Positions 1-6,796 of a stretch of DNA of 10,198 bases are shown here, in pieces (within the stretch, counting starts at the first letter, position 1; each line of letters starts with the position of its first letter). The stretch covers positions 1 to 10,198 of the forward strand of contig PWRH01000013.1 of assembly GCA_003556525.1 (NCBI GenBank), given 5' to 3'. The notes beneath the pieces are model-generated. The model was given only the letters and a program-made list of their open reading frames with translations, made no database searches and was not told where the DNA came from. The DNA comes from Candidatus Nealsoniibacteriota bacterium (GTDB taxonomy: Bacteria; Patescibacteriota; Minisyncoccia; Minisyncoccales; RBG-13-42-11). The position numbers and the translations under genes are program-made.

Positions 1-89
1 ATTAAGCTGAAGATACTTGAAACAACCAAAAAAATCAAAAGAATAATTATTAGATTTTTTAAAAGGTTCTTGGTTTCCTTTTTTTTCAT
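1..89 (-). CDS. N-terminus of a membrane protein, possibly FtsH protease (partial)
   Basis: An ATG at 89-87 on the minus strand opens a frame of 29 codons that stays open to the window edge, so the gene is truncated. The start lies 2 bases after the S1 stop codon, which suggests co-transcription. The visible protein begins MKKKETKNLLKN and continues into a run of I, L, F and V from about residue 13. This is a short basic N-terminus followed by a membrane segment. FtsH AAA+ metalloproteases of Patescibacteria often begin this way, with a hydrophobic stretch ending in S-x-F-S-L, and the visible part fits. Without the AAA+ and HEXXH regions the name is a guess; any single-pass or signal-anchored membrane protein remains possible. 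No Shine-Dalgarno motif precedes it. Confidence 0.45.
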   Translation of the reverse strand, partial: MKKKETKNLLKNLIIILLIFLVVSSIFSL

Positions 90-91
90 AT

Positions 92-1203
92 TTAATTTTT
101 TTCTTGAATAAGCTTCAGGCTCATTCTGTGTTCTTTTGGCTCAATGGAGATTATTTCAAATTTATATTTTTTGCCTATTTTTAAGCTTTCTTCCATTTTT
201 AATTTTGTTCCGAACTCGGAAATATGGCAAAGCCCTTGGATTTTCGGAGTTATTTGGACAAAAGCGCCATAAGGGTTAAATTTTGTTACTTTGCCTTCGA
301 TCAAATCACCTTTCTTATATTTTTTACCAATATCCTGCCAAGGATCTTCTTTTAAAGCCTTTAGGGAAAGCGAGATTTTGTTGTCCGATATTGAAATTAT
401 TTTTGCCTTGACTTTTTCCCCAACCTTGACAATGTCTGCAGGGTCTTAATCAACTGCCAGTCCAATTCGGAAATATGGATTAAACCTTCAAGGTTTTCTT
501 TGTTTTCATTGTCAGCCGGCTCTTTTTTTGAAGAATAACGGGCCGGGAATTTAATAAATACTCCGAAATTGGTAATGCCGCTGATTTCCCCTTCTATATC
601 GTCTCCAATTTGGTAATTTTTTAAAATTTCTTTGATTTTTTCATCTTCTTTCGCTTTTTCGGATAAAATCAACTTTTCTTCTTTAGGATTTAAGTCAAAA
701 ACCTTGACTTCCATTTCTTTTCCGACAAAATTTTGTAATTCTTTGACGATTTTGGATGCATCGCCTTTTTCCACTCTGGGATAATTTTCCGGTAAAAGCT
801 GTGAAACGGGTAAAAATGCAACGATGCCGAAAACTTCCGCCAAAAGTCCGCCCTTGTTTGCGCCTGAAACTTTAATTTTTAAGGTTTCGTCTTTTTCTTT
901 TATTTTTTTGAGTTTTTCCCAGACCAGCTCATTTGAGGCCTGGTTTAGGGAAAGCTCAATATAGCCTTCCTCGTTTTCCAAGTCTGTTATTTTAACCAAA
1001 AGGGCTGTGCCCATTTTTAGTTTTTTAATTTCATCTCTTGCCTGCTGAAATTCTTTTCCGTAAATTATGCCTGTACCAATCGGTCCTAAATCCAAAAAAA
1101 CAGCAGACCTTGCTTTGCCGATTATTTTTCCTTCTGTTATTTTTCCGATTTGAGCCGGTTTTGTTGAGTTATTTTTTTCTAATAAGTTTTTTTCTTCTTT
1201 CAT
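92..1203 (-). pseudogene. rpsA: 30S ribosomal protein S1, four S1 domains, frameshifted
   Basis: S1 binds mRNA on the 30S subunit and helps load messages with weak ribosome-binding sites. The ATG at 1203 opens 268 codons that stop at 397. After residue 252 the sequence leaves the family pattern. Adding one base near 447 restores a continuous reading of about 370 residues ending at 92. It then runs DPADIVKVGEKVKAKII, a canonical S1 strand pattern, through a linker into the last domain. OB-fold S1 domains lie at about residues 19-87, 106-182, 199-290 (with a charged insert at 221-238) and 297-367; GLIHISEL and GLCHISEF mark the last two. Domains 1 and 2 are the more divergent, as expected for the ribosome-anchoring end. 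Four domains is shorter than the six of E. coli S1 but usual for reduced genomes. No Shine-Dalgarno motif precedes the start. An assembly or sequencing error is as likely as a true mutation, because S1 is normally essential. Confidence 0.85.
445..450 (-). other. Frameshift site in rpsA (one missing base)
   Basis: On the coding strand the zero frame reads TTG ATT AAG ACC and then 14 non-family codons to TAA at 397-399. Restoring one base (for example ATT GAA GAC CCT) gives L-I-E-D-P-A-D, which joins the conserved third domain to its own C-terminal half. The lesion therefore lies at about 445-450. No homopolymer or X-XXY-YYZ slippery heptamer is present there. Confidence 0.8.
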
Positions 1204-1227
1204 AATTTAACAGTATTGCACACTTCT

Positions 1228-1255
1228 TTGATTTTTTCAAGGAGTATGATAATAT
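1228..1255 (+). promoter_or_regulatory. Probable promoter of the hydrolase-gyrA run
   Basis: In the 58-base divergent gap between rpsA and the hydrolase gene, TTGATT (1228-1233) is followed after 16 bases by an extended -10, TG-A-TAATAT (TG at 1247-1248, hexamer 1250-1255). Transcription would be expected to start about 7 bases after the -10, at or within a base or two of the ATG at 1262. That would make the mRNA leaderless or nearly so. A GGAG at 1241-1244 is too far from the ATG (17 bases) to act as a ribosome-binding site. Confidence 0.5.
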
Positions 1256-1261
1256 TTATTC

Positions 1262-1915
1262 ATGACTATAAATTGGCATGGACAATCTTGCTTTCAAATA
1301 ATTTCAAGCCGCAACAAAAATAGCCAAACAAGTATTGTTATTGACCCTTTTTCCGAAAATACCGGCTTAAAAGTTCCCAAGCTTGAGGCTGATATTTTAT
1401 TGGTTAGCCATAATCATGAGGACCATAATAATATTAAGGCGATTCAGGGTAATCCTTTTTTAATTGACAGCCCGGGCGAATATGAAATAAAGAATATATA
1501 TATTAGAGCCATCCCCTCTTTTCATGATAATTCTTCCGGTAAAGAAAGGGGTTTTAATATTATCTACACCATAGAAGCGGAAGATCTAAAAATTTGCCAC
1601 CTTGGTGATTTTGGACAAAAAGAATTTAGCCCGGAACAAGTTGAAAAAATAAATCATGTTGATATTTTAATCATTCCTGTTGGCGGAGTATATACCATAT
1701 CTGCCAAAGAAACAGTCAGGATAATATCCCAGATTGAGCCAAGCATTGTTATTCCAATGCATTATAATTTGCCCAAGCTTAAGATAAAACTGGAGAGCCT
1801 TGACACTTTTTTAAAAACAATGGGGATAAAAAAAATAGAACCGATTGCAAAACTTTCCGTTAAAAAGAAAGATATTGTGCCCGAAGAAGCTAAAATTATT
1901 GTTCTTAATCCTTAA
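1262..1915 (+). CDS. MBL-fold metal-dependent hydrolase (UlaG/UPF0173-like)
   Basis: A 217-residue metallo-beta-lactamase-fold protein of the UlaG/UPF0173 group, probably a cytoplasmic hydrolase with two metal ions. The N-terminal WHGQSCF (residues 5-11) is the group's usual opening strand. The metal-binding signature H-x-H-x-D-H is complete at H50, H52, D54 and H55 (SHNHEDH). Further candidate ligands are H88 (PSFHD), the H113/D116 pair in CHLGDFG and H167 in IPMHY, giving a full active site. The substrate cannot be told from sequence; family members act on phosphodiesters, lactones and nucleic acids. It is the first gene of a tight run: the next ATG comes 2 bases after its stop, and gyrA follows that. 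No signal peptide is visible. The start is fixed by the short divergent gap and the family N-terminus. Confidence 0.88.
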   Translation: MTINWHGQSCFQIISSRNKNSQTSIVIDPFSENTGLKVPKLEADILLVSHNHEDHNNIKAIQGNPFLIDSPGEYEIKNIYIRAIPSFHDNSSGKERGFNIIYTIEAEDLKICHLGDFGQKEFSPEQVEKINHVDILIIPVGGVYTISAKETVRIISQIEPSIVIPMHYNLPKLKIKLESLDTFLKTMGIKKIEPIAKLSVKKKDIVPEEAKIIVLNP

Positions 1916-1917
1916 TT

Positions 1918-2397
1918 ATGAAGTTTCTTGAAAAGATCAGGGAGCTGCCTTTGGAAAAAAGAAAGATAATTCTTTACTCAATAGTCTCTGTTGTCGGTCT
2001 TTTTTTATTATTTTTTTGGATAAGAGGGCTTATAACCGGTTTTGACAGCTTTAGAGAGCAAAGAGAAGGGGGTGAGCCTATTTTTCCCTACGAAGAAATG
2101 CCCGGCATTGGAATGGATGAAGAGTTGAGTCAAATATTCCAGGGGATAGAAGCAATTAACCGGGAATTAAAAGAGTCGCAGGACTTATATGAAGAAATTG
2201 AAAAAATGGATGAAGAAGAGATTGAGGAGTTAAAAAAAATATTGGATGAACTTCAAAAAATGGATGAAGAAGAGCTTGAAATGCTTGAGAAATTGATTGA
2301 TGAGAGCCAAGAAAATAACGAAGAAGATTTAACGGATGTTAAAAAATTATTAAAAAATTTACAAAAAATAAAAGAAATTAAAGAAGCAGAAAATTAA
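1918..2397 (+). CDS. Membrane-anchored acidic coiled-coil protein, unknown function
   Basis: I do not recognise this 159-residue protein as a named family. A basic N-terminus (residues 1-16, several K and R) leads into one hydrophobic helix at about 17-40, then a linker rich in G, P and E (43-66). The remainder is predicted helical and strongly acidic. Three tandem 18-residue units occupy 96-113, 114-131 and 132-149. The first two both begin KMDEEE; the third is degenerate. The leucine and isoleucine spacing suits an amphipathic helix or coiled coil. By the positive-inside rule the N-terminus should be cytoplasmic and the acidic tail outside. The gene starts 2 bases after the hydrolase stop and ends 8 bases before gyrA, so the three are probably co-transcribed. 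It could be an envelope scaffold or a binding partner of a basic protein; both are inference. Confidence 0.75.
   Translation: MKFLEKIRELPLEKRKIILYSIVSVVGLFLLFFWIRGLITGFDSFREQREGGEPIFPYEEMPGIGMDEELSQIFQGIEAINRELKESQDLYEEIEKMDEEEIEELKKILDELQKMDEEELEMLEKLIDESQENNEEDLTDVKKLLKNLQKIKEIKEAEN
2203..2364 (+). repeat. Three 54-bp in-gene tandem units coding 18-residue repeats
   Basis: Three consecutive 54-base units within the anchored coiled-coil gene. Units 1 and 2 share an identical first 18 bases (AAAATGGATGAAGAAGAG) and then diverge. Unit 3 is recognisable mainly at protein level (E-E-D-L, K-K-L-L, L-Q). This suggests local duplication followed by divergence under helical constraint. Confidence 0.6.
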
Positions 2398-2405
2398 AAA
2401 AATAA

Positions 2406-4868
2406 ATGAAAAAAGAACCGCAAAAACAAACCAATCAAATAGGCAAGATTGAGTCCCGAGAAATTATCGACGAAATGCAAGAGTCGTATATTAATTATGC
2501 AATGTCGGTTATTGTTTCTCGTGCTTTGCCGGATGTTAGAGACGGCTTAAAGCCGGTTCATCGCCGAATTTTATATACAATGCTTGAAGAGGGCTTGCGT
2601 CACAATGCCCGGTTTAGAAAATCAGCCACTGTTGTTGGAAGTTGTTTAAGTCGATATCATCCTCATGGCGATATGGCTGTTTATGATGCTCTGGTTAGAA
2701 TGGCTCAAGATTTTTCTCTTCGCTATCCTTTAATTACCGGACAAGGTAATTTCGGTAGCTTGGATGCCGACCCACCTGCCGCTCAAAGATATACCGAGTG
2801 TAAATTATCCAAAATAGGAGAAGAAATGCTTAAACATATTGAAAAAGAAACTGTTGATTTTATAAGTAATTATGACGGTACCAGAAAAGAGCCTGTTGTC
2901 CTACCCTCTCCTGTCCCTCATTTTTTATTAAACGGGTCTTTTGGTATTGCTGTTGGTATGGCAACAAATATTCCTACCCATAATTTATCCGAAGTTTGCG
3001 ACGCTTTAATTTATTTAATTGAAAACCCAAAAGCAACTACGGAAGAGCTTTTTAAATTTATTCAGGGGCCTGATTTTCCAACAGCCGGTATAATCTATGA
3101 TCAAAAAGCAATAATTCAGGCTTATTCTCAAGGTAAAGGACCTATTGTCATCAGGGGTAGGGCAGAAATAGTGGAGCATGAAAAAACAGGTAGGCAGCGG
3201 ATTATTATTACTGAAATTCCATTTCAAACCCAAAAATCATCTTTGGTCGAACAATTTGCGAATTTGGTTCAAGACAAAAAAATAGAAGGAATAAAAGATA
3301 TCAGAGACGAGTCTGACAAAGAAGGGATTAGGGTTGTTATTGAACTGGGCCGTGAAGCATTTCCTCAAAAGGTACTTAATCGCCTTTATAAATTTACCGA
3401 CCTACAAAAGACATTTCATTTAAATATGCTTGCTTTGGTTGACGGCATTCAGCCAAGAGTTTTAAACCTGGTTGAGGCTTTGGGTTATTTTGTTGTCCAT
3501 AGGACAGAAGTTATTACCAGAAGAATAAAATATGATTTAAAAAAAGCAAAAGAAAGGGCTCATATTTTGGAAGGATTGCATAAATGTTTGTCTAAGATTG
3601 ACGAAGTGATTAAAATAATCAAAAGCTCAGCCAATAGAGAAGATGCGGAAAAAAACCTGATTAAAAGGTTTAAGCTGACAAAAATACAGGCCAATGCTAT
3701 TTTGGAAACAAAACTTTCAGCCTTGGCAAAGCTCGAAAGAAAAAAAATCGAAGACGAATTAAAAGAGCTTAAGGCAAAAATAAAAGAATTTACGGAAATC
3801 CTTAAGAGTCCCCAAAAAATAAAAACCGTAGTTAAAAAAGAAATTAAGGAAGTTAAAGAAAATTTTGGGGACAAAAGAAGAACAAAGGTTCATGTTCAGA
3901 AAATAGGAGATATTGCCGAAGAAGATTTGATTCCACAAGAAGAAACAATAATTACCTTAACTCAGGGTGGTTATATTAAAAGAATTAATCCGAAAACATA
4001 CAAAATTCAAAACAGAGGCGGCAAAGGAATTATGGGCATGAAAACAACAGGAGATGATGTTATCGAGCATTTTTTATCCGCTCAAACCCATGACTCTTTA
4101 CTCTTTTTCACCGATTCCGGAAAAGTTTTCCGTACCCTTGTTTATGAGATTCCCGAGGGTCAAAGAATTGCCAGAGGCAGGGGGGTTTTGAATTTTCTTG
4201 AAATTTCTCCCCAGGATAAAATTTTATGCTTAAGAACATTAACCAAAAAAGATAAAGAACTGGGCTTTAATTACTTGCTTATGGCAACCAAAAATGGTAT
4301 AGTTAAGAAAACTTTTTTGGAAGATTTTGATAACATTAGAAAAAGCGGTTTGATCGCAATTTCTTTGAAAAAAGGAGATGAGCTTAAAAATGTTCAGAAA
4401 ACAACAGGTCAAGACGAAATAATCCTTGTTACAAAAAAAGGCCAAGCCATACGTTTAAAAGAAAAAGAAATAAGATCAATGGGAAGAACCGCTTCGGGCA
4501 TTAAGGGTATCAGGCTTAAAAAAGGAGACGAGGTTAATGCCGTTGATGTTATTAAAAAAACAGGTAAAGAGTATTTGGCTATTATTACTGAAAATGGTTT
4601 TGGAAAAAGAACCGATGTTAAAGAATATAAAGTTCAGGGCAGGGGCGGTTCCGGAATTAAAACCGCAAATATTAACCAAAAAACAGGCAATATAGTTGCA
4701 GCCAAAGTTCTTAGCGGAGAAGAAGAAAATTTAATTGTTATTTCTCAAAAAGGCCAAGTAATTAAAACAAAAATATCCCAAATACCCAAGCTTTTCCGTT
4801 TTACTCAGGGAGTCCGTTTGATGAGGCTGGACCCCGGAGATAAGGTAGCCTCTGTTACTTGTATATAA
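2406..4868 (+). CDS. gyrA: DNA gyrase subunit A
   Basis: GyrA is the DNA-cleaving and religating subunit of gyrase, the type IIA topoisomerase that adds negative supercoils. The 820-residue length is normal. The breakage-reunion domain starts at about residue 17 and shows RALPDVRDGLKPVHRR (39-54), the quinolone-pocket helix around YHPHGD (84-89) and catalytic Tyr129 in QRYTE. A coiled-coil tower with many K and E covers about 370-485. The C-terminal beta-pinwheel runs from about 500 to 820. It carries a GyrA box, QNRGGKG, at 535-541 (consensus Q-R-R-G-G-K/R-G, one change) and a weaker relative, GRGGSG, at 745-750; this favours GyrA over ParC. Met90 sits where E. coli has Ser83, while Asp94 matches Asp87. 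The gene starts 8 bases after the previous stop, without a Shine-Dalgarno motif. gyrB is not in the window. Confidence 0.96.
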   Translation: MKKEPQKQTNQIGKIESREIIDEMQESYINYAMSVIVSRALPDVRDGLKPVHRRILYTMLEEGLRHNARFRKSATVVGSCLSRYHPHGDMAVYDALVRMAQDFSLRYPLITGQGNFGSLDADPPAAQRYTECKLSKIGEEMLKHIEKETVDFISNYDGTRKEPVVLPSPVPHFLLNGSFGIAVGMATNIPTHNLSEVCDALIYLIENPKATTEELFKFIQGPDFPTAGIIYDQKAIIQAYSQGKGPIVIRGRAEIVEHEKTGRQRIIITEIPFQTQKSSLVEQFANLVQDKKIEGIKDIRDESDKEGIRVVIELGREAFPQKVLNRLYKFTDLQKTFHLNMLALVDGIQPRVLNLVEALGYFVVHRTEVITRRIKYDLKKAKERAHILEGLHKCLSKIDEVIKIIKSSANREDAEKNLIKRFKLTKIQANAILETKLSALAKLERKKIEDELKELKAKIKEFTEILKSPQKIKTVVKKEIKEVKENFGDKRRTKVHVQKIGDIAEEDLIPQEETIITLTQGGYIKRINPKTYKIQNRGGKGIMGMKTTGDDVIEHFLSAQTHDSLLFFTDSGKVFRTLVYEIPEGQRIARGRGVLNFLEISPQDKILCLRTLTKKDKELGFNYLLMATKNGIVKKTFLEDFDNIRKSGLIAISLKKGDELKNVQKTTGQDEIILVTKKGQAIRLKEKEIRSMGRTASGIKGIRLKKGDEVNAVDVIKKTGKEYLAIITENGFGKRTDVKEYKVQGRGGSGIKTANINQKTGNIVAAKVLSGEEENLIVISQKGQVIKTKISQIPKLFRFTQGVRLMRLDPGDKVASVTCI

Positions 4869-4883
4869 TTATTTAAATAAAAA

Positions 4884-5405
4884 ATGGAAAAATTTATTAA
4901 CCCTATAGAAATATTAAAACAAATAAATTTAAGAGAAGACATGGTTGCTGTTGATTTTGGCTCCGGTTCCGGAGGCTGGGCAATTCCCTTGGCAAAACAA
5001 CTTGAAGACGGCAGGGTTTATGCTATAGATATTTTAGAAGAGCCGCTTTCAGCCCTAAGAGCCAAAGCAAAATTGAATAAGATTTTAAATATTAAAACAC
5101 TGTTGGCGGATGTTGAGAAAAAGGTGGATATTTTGGATGAAAGCTGTGACTTGGTTTTAATGACCAATCTTCTTTTTCAAATAGAAGACAAAAAAAAGGT
5201 TTTAAAGGAAGCCCAAAGAGTTTTAAAGACGGACGGTATTTTATTTATTGTCGATTGGAAAGAAAATCCGCCAATTGAAATAAAAGAAATTGTTTCTTTT
5301 GAAGATATTAAAAAAATCGGTGAAAAAACAGGGTTAACTTTTGAGAAAGAGTTTGATGCCGGAAAATACCACAAGGCAATGGTGTTTACTAAAAATAAAG
5401 CATAA
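4884..5405 (+). CDS. Class I SAM-dependent methyltransferase
   Basis: A 173-residue Rossmann-fold methyltransferase of the UbiE/Methyltransf_11 type. Motif I for S-adenosylmethionine is VAVDFGSGSGG (21-31), and the acidic residue at the end of strand 2 is Asp49 in VYAID. Strand 4 reads DLVLMTN (89-95) and strand 5 contains GILFIVDW (118-125). The ending KYHKAMVF supplies the last strands, so the domain is complete but minimal, with no added substrate-binding domain. The substrate cannot be inferred; small molecules, lipids or quinones are typical for relatives. It begins 15 bases after gyrA and ends 14 bases before the first pilin-like gene, in the same direction, so it probably belongs to the same transcript. 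Confidence 0.88.
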   Translation: MEKFINPIEILKQINLREDMVAVDFGSGSGGWAIPLAKQLEDGRVYAIDILEEPLSALRAKAKLNKILNIKTLLADVEKKVDILDESCDLVLMTNLLFQIEDKKKVLKEAQRVLKTDGILFIVDWKENPPIEIKEIVSFEDIKKIGEKTGLTFEKEFDAGKYHKAMVFTKNKA

Positions 5406-5419
5406 TATAAAATATATTA

Positions 5420-5758
5420 ATGTTAGTGAGAAAAAAATCATTAGTTCTAATATTTTTTTTATTCCTGGCCTTCCCTTTACTTACTTCAGCTGGAACAGAA
5501 ATTAGAAATCCTTTGGAGTATGATACTTTTGCCCAGCTGATAGAGGCTATTATTAATTTTATTTGGTATGTTTCATGGGTTATTGCTCCCATTATCATCA
5601 TCATCGGAGGTTATTATTATATGACTGCTTTTGGCGACCCACAAAAAATTAGAATTGCCAATAAGCTGATTATGTACGCTGTAATAGGATTTGTTCTTAT
5701 TGCTGTTTCAAAGGGCTTGATTAGCTTTTTATTAGACCAGGTATTGGGAGTATCTTAA
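5420..5758 (+). CDS. Type IV secretion pilin-like two-helix membrane protein (paralogue 1)
   Basis: A 112-residue protein of the small pilin-like group related to TrbC/VirB2 and the Pfam type IV secretion pilin family common in Patescibacteria. An N-terminal signal peptide (basic 1-6, hydrophobic 7-21) has a likely cleavage after TSA near residue 24. Two membrane helices follow, at about 47-68 and 82-106. They are joined by a short polar loop holding GDPQKI (72-77), the hallmark shared by all four paralogues here. This copy is the most divergent: it lacks the MKKN start and reads MYAVIG where the others have IYAL. Its ATG is 14 bases after the methyltransferase stop. Assembly into a pilus or channel is inferred from the family and has not been shown for these organisms. 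Confidence 0.8.
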   Translation: MLVRKKSLVLIFFLFLAFPLLTSAGTEIRNPLEYDTFAQLIEAIINFIWYVSWVIAPIIIIIGGYYYMTAFGDPQKIRIANKLIMYAVIGFVLIAVSKGLISFLLDQVLGVS

Positions 5759-5768
5759 TTTAAAGCAA

Positions 5769-5796
5769 TTGAAAAAAATATAAAATACAATATAAT
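5769..5796 (+). promoter_or_regulatory. Sigma-70-type promoter upstream of pilin paralogue 2
   Basis: TTGAAA (5769-5774) and a perfect TATAAT (5791-5796) are separated by 16 bases, the best promoter match in the window. Transcription should begin near 5803, leaving a leader of about 38 bases before the ATG at 5841. AAAGG at 5806-5810 is too far from the ATG to act as a ribosome-binding site. Confidence 0.7.
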
Positions 5797-5840
5797 AAAT
5801 AAAATAAAGGTCGAGAATTAAAATATTTAATTTCAAAAAA

Positions 5841-6203
5841 ATGAAAAAAAATATATTAAAAAAAGTTTTTCGCTCAACAGCAATTATATTGACAGGCTTT
5901 TTACTTTTTCCTGCGATGGCAACGGCAACCTTGGATAGTCCTCCTCAAGAGCATTCGCCTCAAGACGTAACCTTTGAACTTGAATCATTCTTAACTAATT
6001 TGGCCTTATGGATTTTTTGGATTGTAATAGCTTTAGCAGTAATTTTCATTTTAGTTGCTGCAATTGGATTCTTGACTGCCGGTGGAAACCCGGAAAAAAT
6101 TGAAAAAGCAAGAAGTCAGCTAATTTATGCTCTAATAGCTGTCGCAGTTGCGGTTTTGGCTTGGGGATTGATTAACTTTGTAGCAGGATTTTTCGGAGCA
6201 TAA
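5841..6203 (+). CDS. Type IV secretion pilin-like two-helix membrane protein (paralogue 2)
   Basis: A 120-residue paralogue of the preceding protein. The signal peptide has a basic start, MKKNILKKVFR, a hydrophobic core to about residue 24 and likely cleavage near ATA (27-29). A polar segment follows (31-48), then helices at about 55-79 and 93-117. The connecting loop has GNPEKI (82-87), with Asn where the others have Asp. The second helix, LIYALIAVAVAVLAWGLI, is nearly identical to that of paralogue 3, pointing to recent duplication of those two. It has its own strong promoter upstream and is followed by a 160-base gap with a hairpin terminator, so it may be expressed as a single-gene unit at a different level from its neighbours. 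No Shine-Dalgarno motif; the ATG is preceded by TTTCAAAAAA. Confidence 0.82.
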   Translation: MKKNILKKVFRSTAIILTGFLLFPAMATATLDSPPQEHSPQDVTFELESFLTNLALWIFWIVIALAVIFILVAAIGFLTAGGNPEKIEKARSQLIYALIAVAVAVLAWGLINFVAGFFGA

Positions 6204-6214
6204 AACATTTTCTA

Positions 6215-6229
6215 AGCTATTATATAGCT
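6215..6229 (+). other. Small hairpin after pilin paralogue 2
   Basis: AGCTAT and ATAGCT form a perfect 6-bp stem around a 3-base loop, 11 bases after the stop codon. No T-run follows, so it is not a terminator on its own. It may protect the mRNA 3' end or be chance in AT-rich sequence. Confidence 0.3.
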
Positions 6230-6288
6230 GTAGAACGAAATTACGCAGACGTTAATGCATAGGACAGATTTATTGTTTTATCTAGACC

Positions 6289-6343
6289 GGGGCGGACTGG
6301 AATTTAAATTTTAATTTAATAATATTCAGTCCGCCCCTCTTTT
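6289..6343 (+). terminator. GC-rich hairpin terminator between pilin paralogues 2 and 3
   Basis: GGGGCGGACT (6289-6298) is perfectly complementary to AGTCCGCCCC (6328-6337). Pairing extends inward by about three more bases, including one G-T pair. The loop is AT-only and about 23 bases long, and TCTTTT follows the stem. This is the most GC-rich patch in the intergenic DNA. It fits a rho-independent terminator, although the loop is unusually long. It ends only about 20 bases before the next pilin ATG, leaving little room for another promoter. Confidence 0.75.
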
Positions 6344-6363
6344 CCAATTAAATTAATTCAAAA

Positions 6364-6783
6364 ATGAAAAAAAATTTATTTAAAAAATATATTTGTTTTT
6401 ACTTGATATTGTTTTTATTTTTTCCTTTTGCAATAGCCCAGAGTCAACAAACTATATATGTAGACCAGGCTCCCGGAGACTACACACCTGCAGCAACTTT
6501 TAATCTGGAAGACTTTTTAACAGGCCTTGCCTTGTGGGTTTTTTATGTTGTAATGGCCTTGGCAATAATTTTTATCTTGATTGCCGCTTATTATTTTTTG
6601 AGTGCCGAAGGTGATCCGAATAAAATTGCAATGGCAAGAAGCAGGCTTATTTACGCTTTAGTGGGAGCTGCAGTTGCGGTTTTGGCTTGGGGGCTGATAA
6701 GATTTATGGCAGTTTTTTTAGGTGGAGGATCAACAAGTGGGGCTGGTACAGGGCTTGAGCTATTAAGTTTATTAATGCCTTAA
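6364..6783 (+). CDS. Type IV secretion pilin-like two-helix membrane protein (paralogue 3)
   Basis: The longest of the four at 139 residues. The signal peptide has a basic start, MKKNLFKK, a hydrophobic core at about 9-23 and likely cleavage after AIA near residue 25. Helices lie at about 56-79 and 94-118, and the loop carries GDPNKI (83-88). The second helix shares LIYAL and AVAVLAWGLI with paralogue 2. Unlike its relatives it ends in a G/S-rich tail (119-139, GGGSTSGAGTG and then a short hydrophobic end), which may be exposed or involved in packing. Paralogue 4 begins 13 bases after its stop, so these two are probably co-transcribed. I see no convincing promoter between the hairpin and its ATG, so expression may depend on readthrough. 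Confidence 0.82.
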   Translation: MKKNLFKKYICFYLILFLFFPFAIAQSQQTIYVDQAPGDYTPAATFNLEDFLTGLALWVFYVVMALAIIFILIAAYYFLSAEGDPNKIAMARSRLIYALVGAAVAVLAWGLIRFMAVFLGGGSTSGAGTGLELLSLLMP

Positions 6784-6796
6784 TTAATAATAAATA

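Noticed and set aside
3015..4679. Several minus-strand frames of 67-104 codons within gyrA
   Set aside because: They lie wholly inside a well-supported gyrA and have no recognisable motifs.
5801..5815. AAAGG as ribosome-binding site for pilin paralogue 2
   Set aside because: It is about 30 bases from the ATG at 5841 and no nearer in-frame start is better supported.
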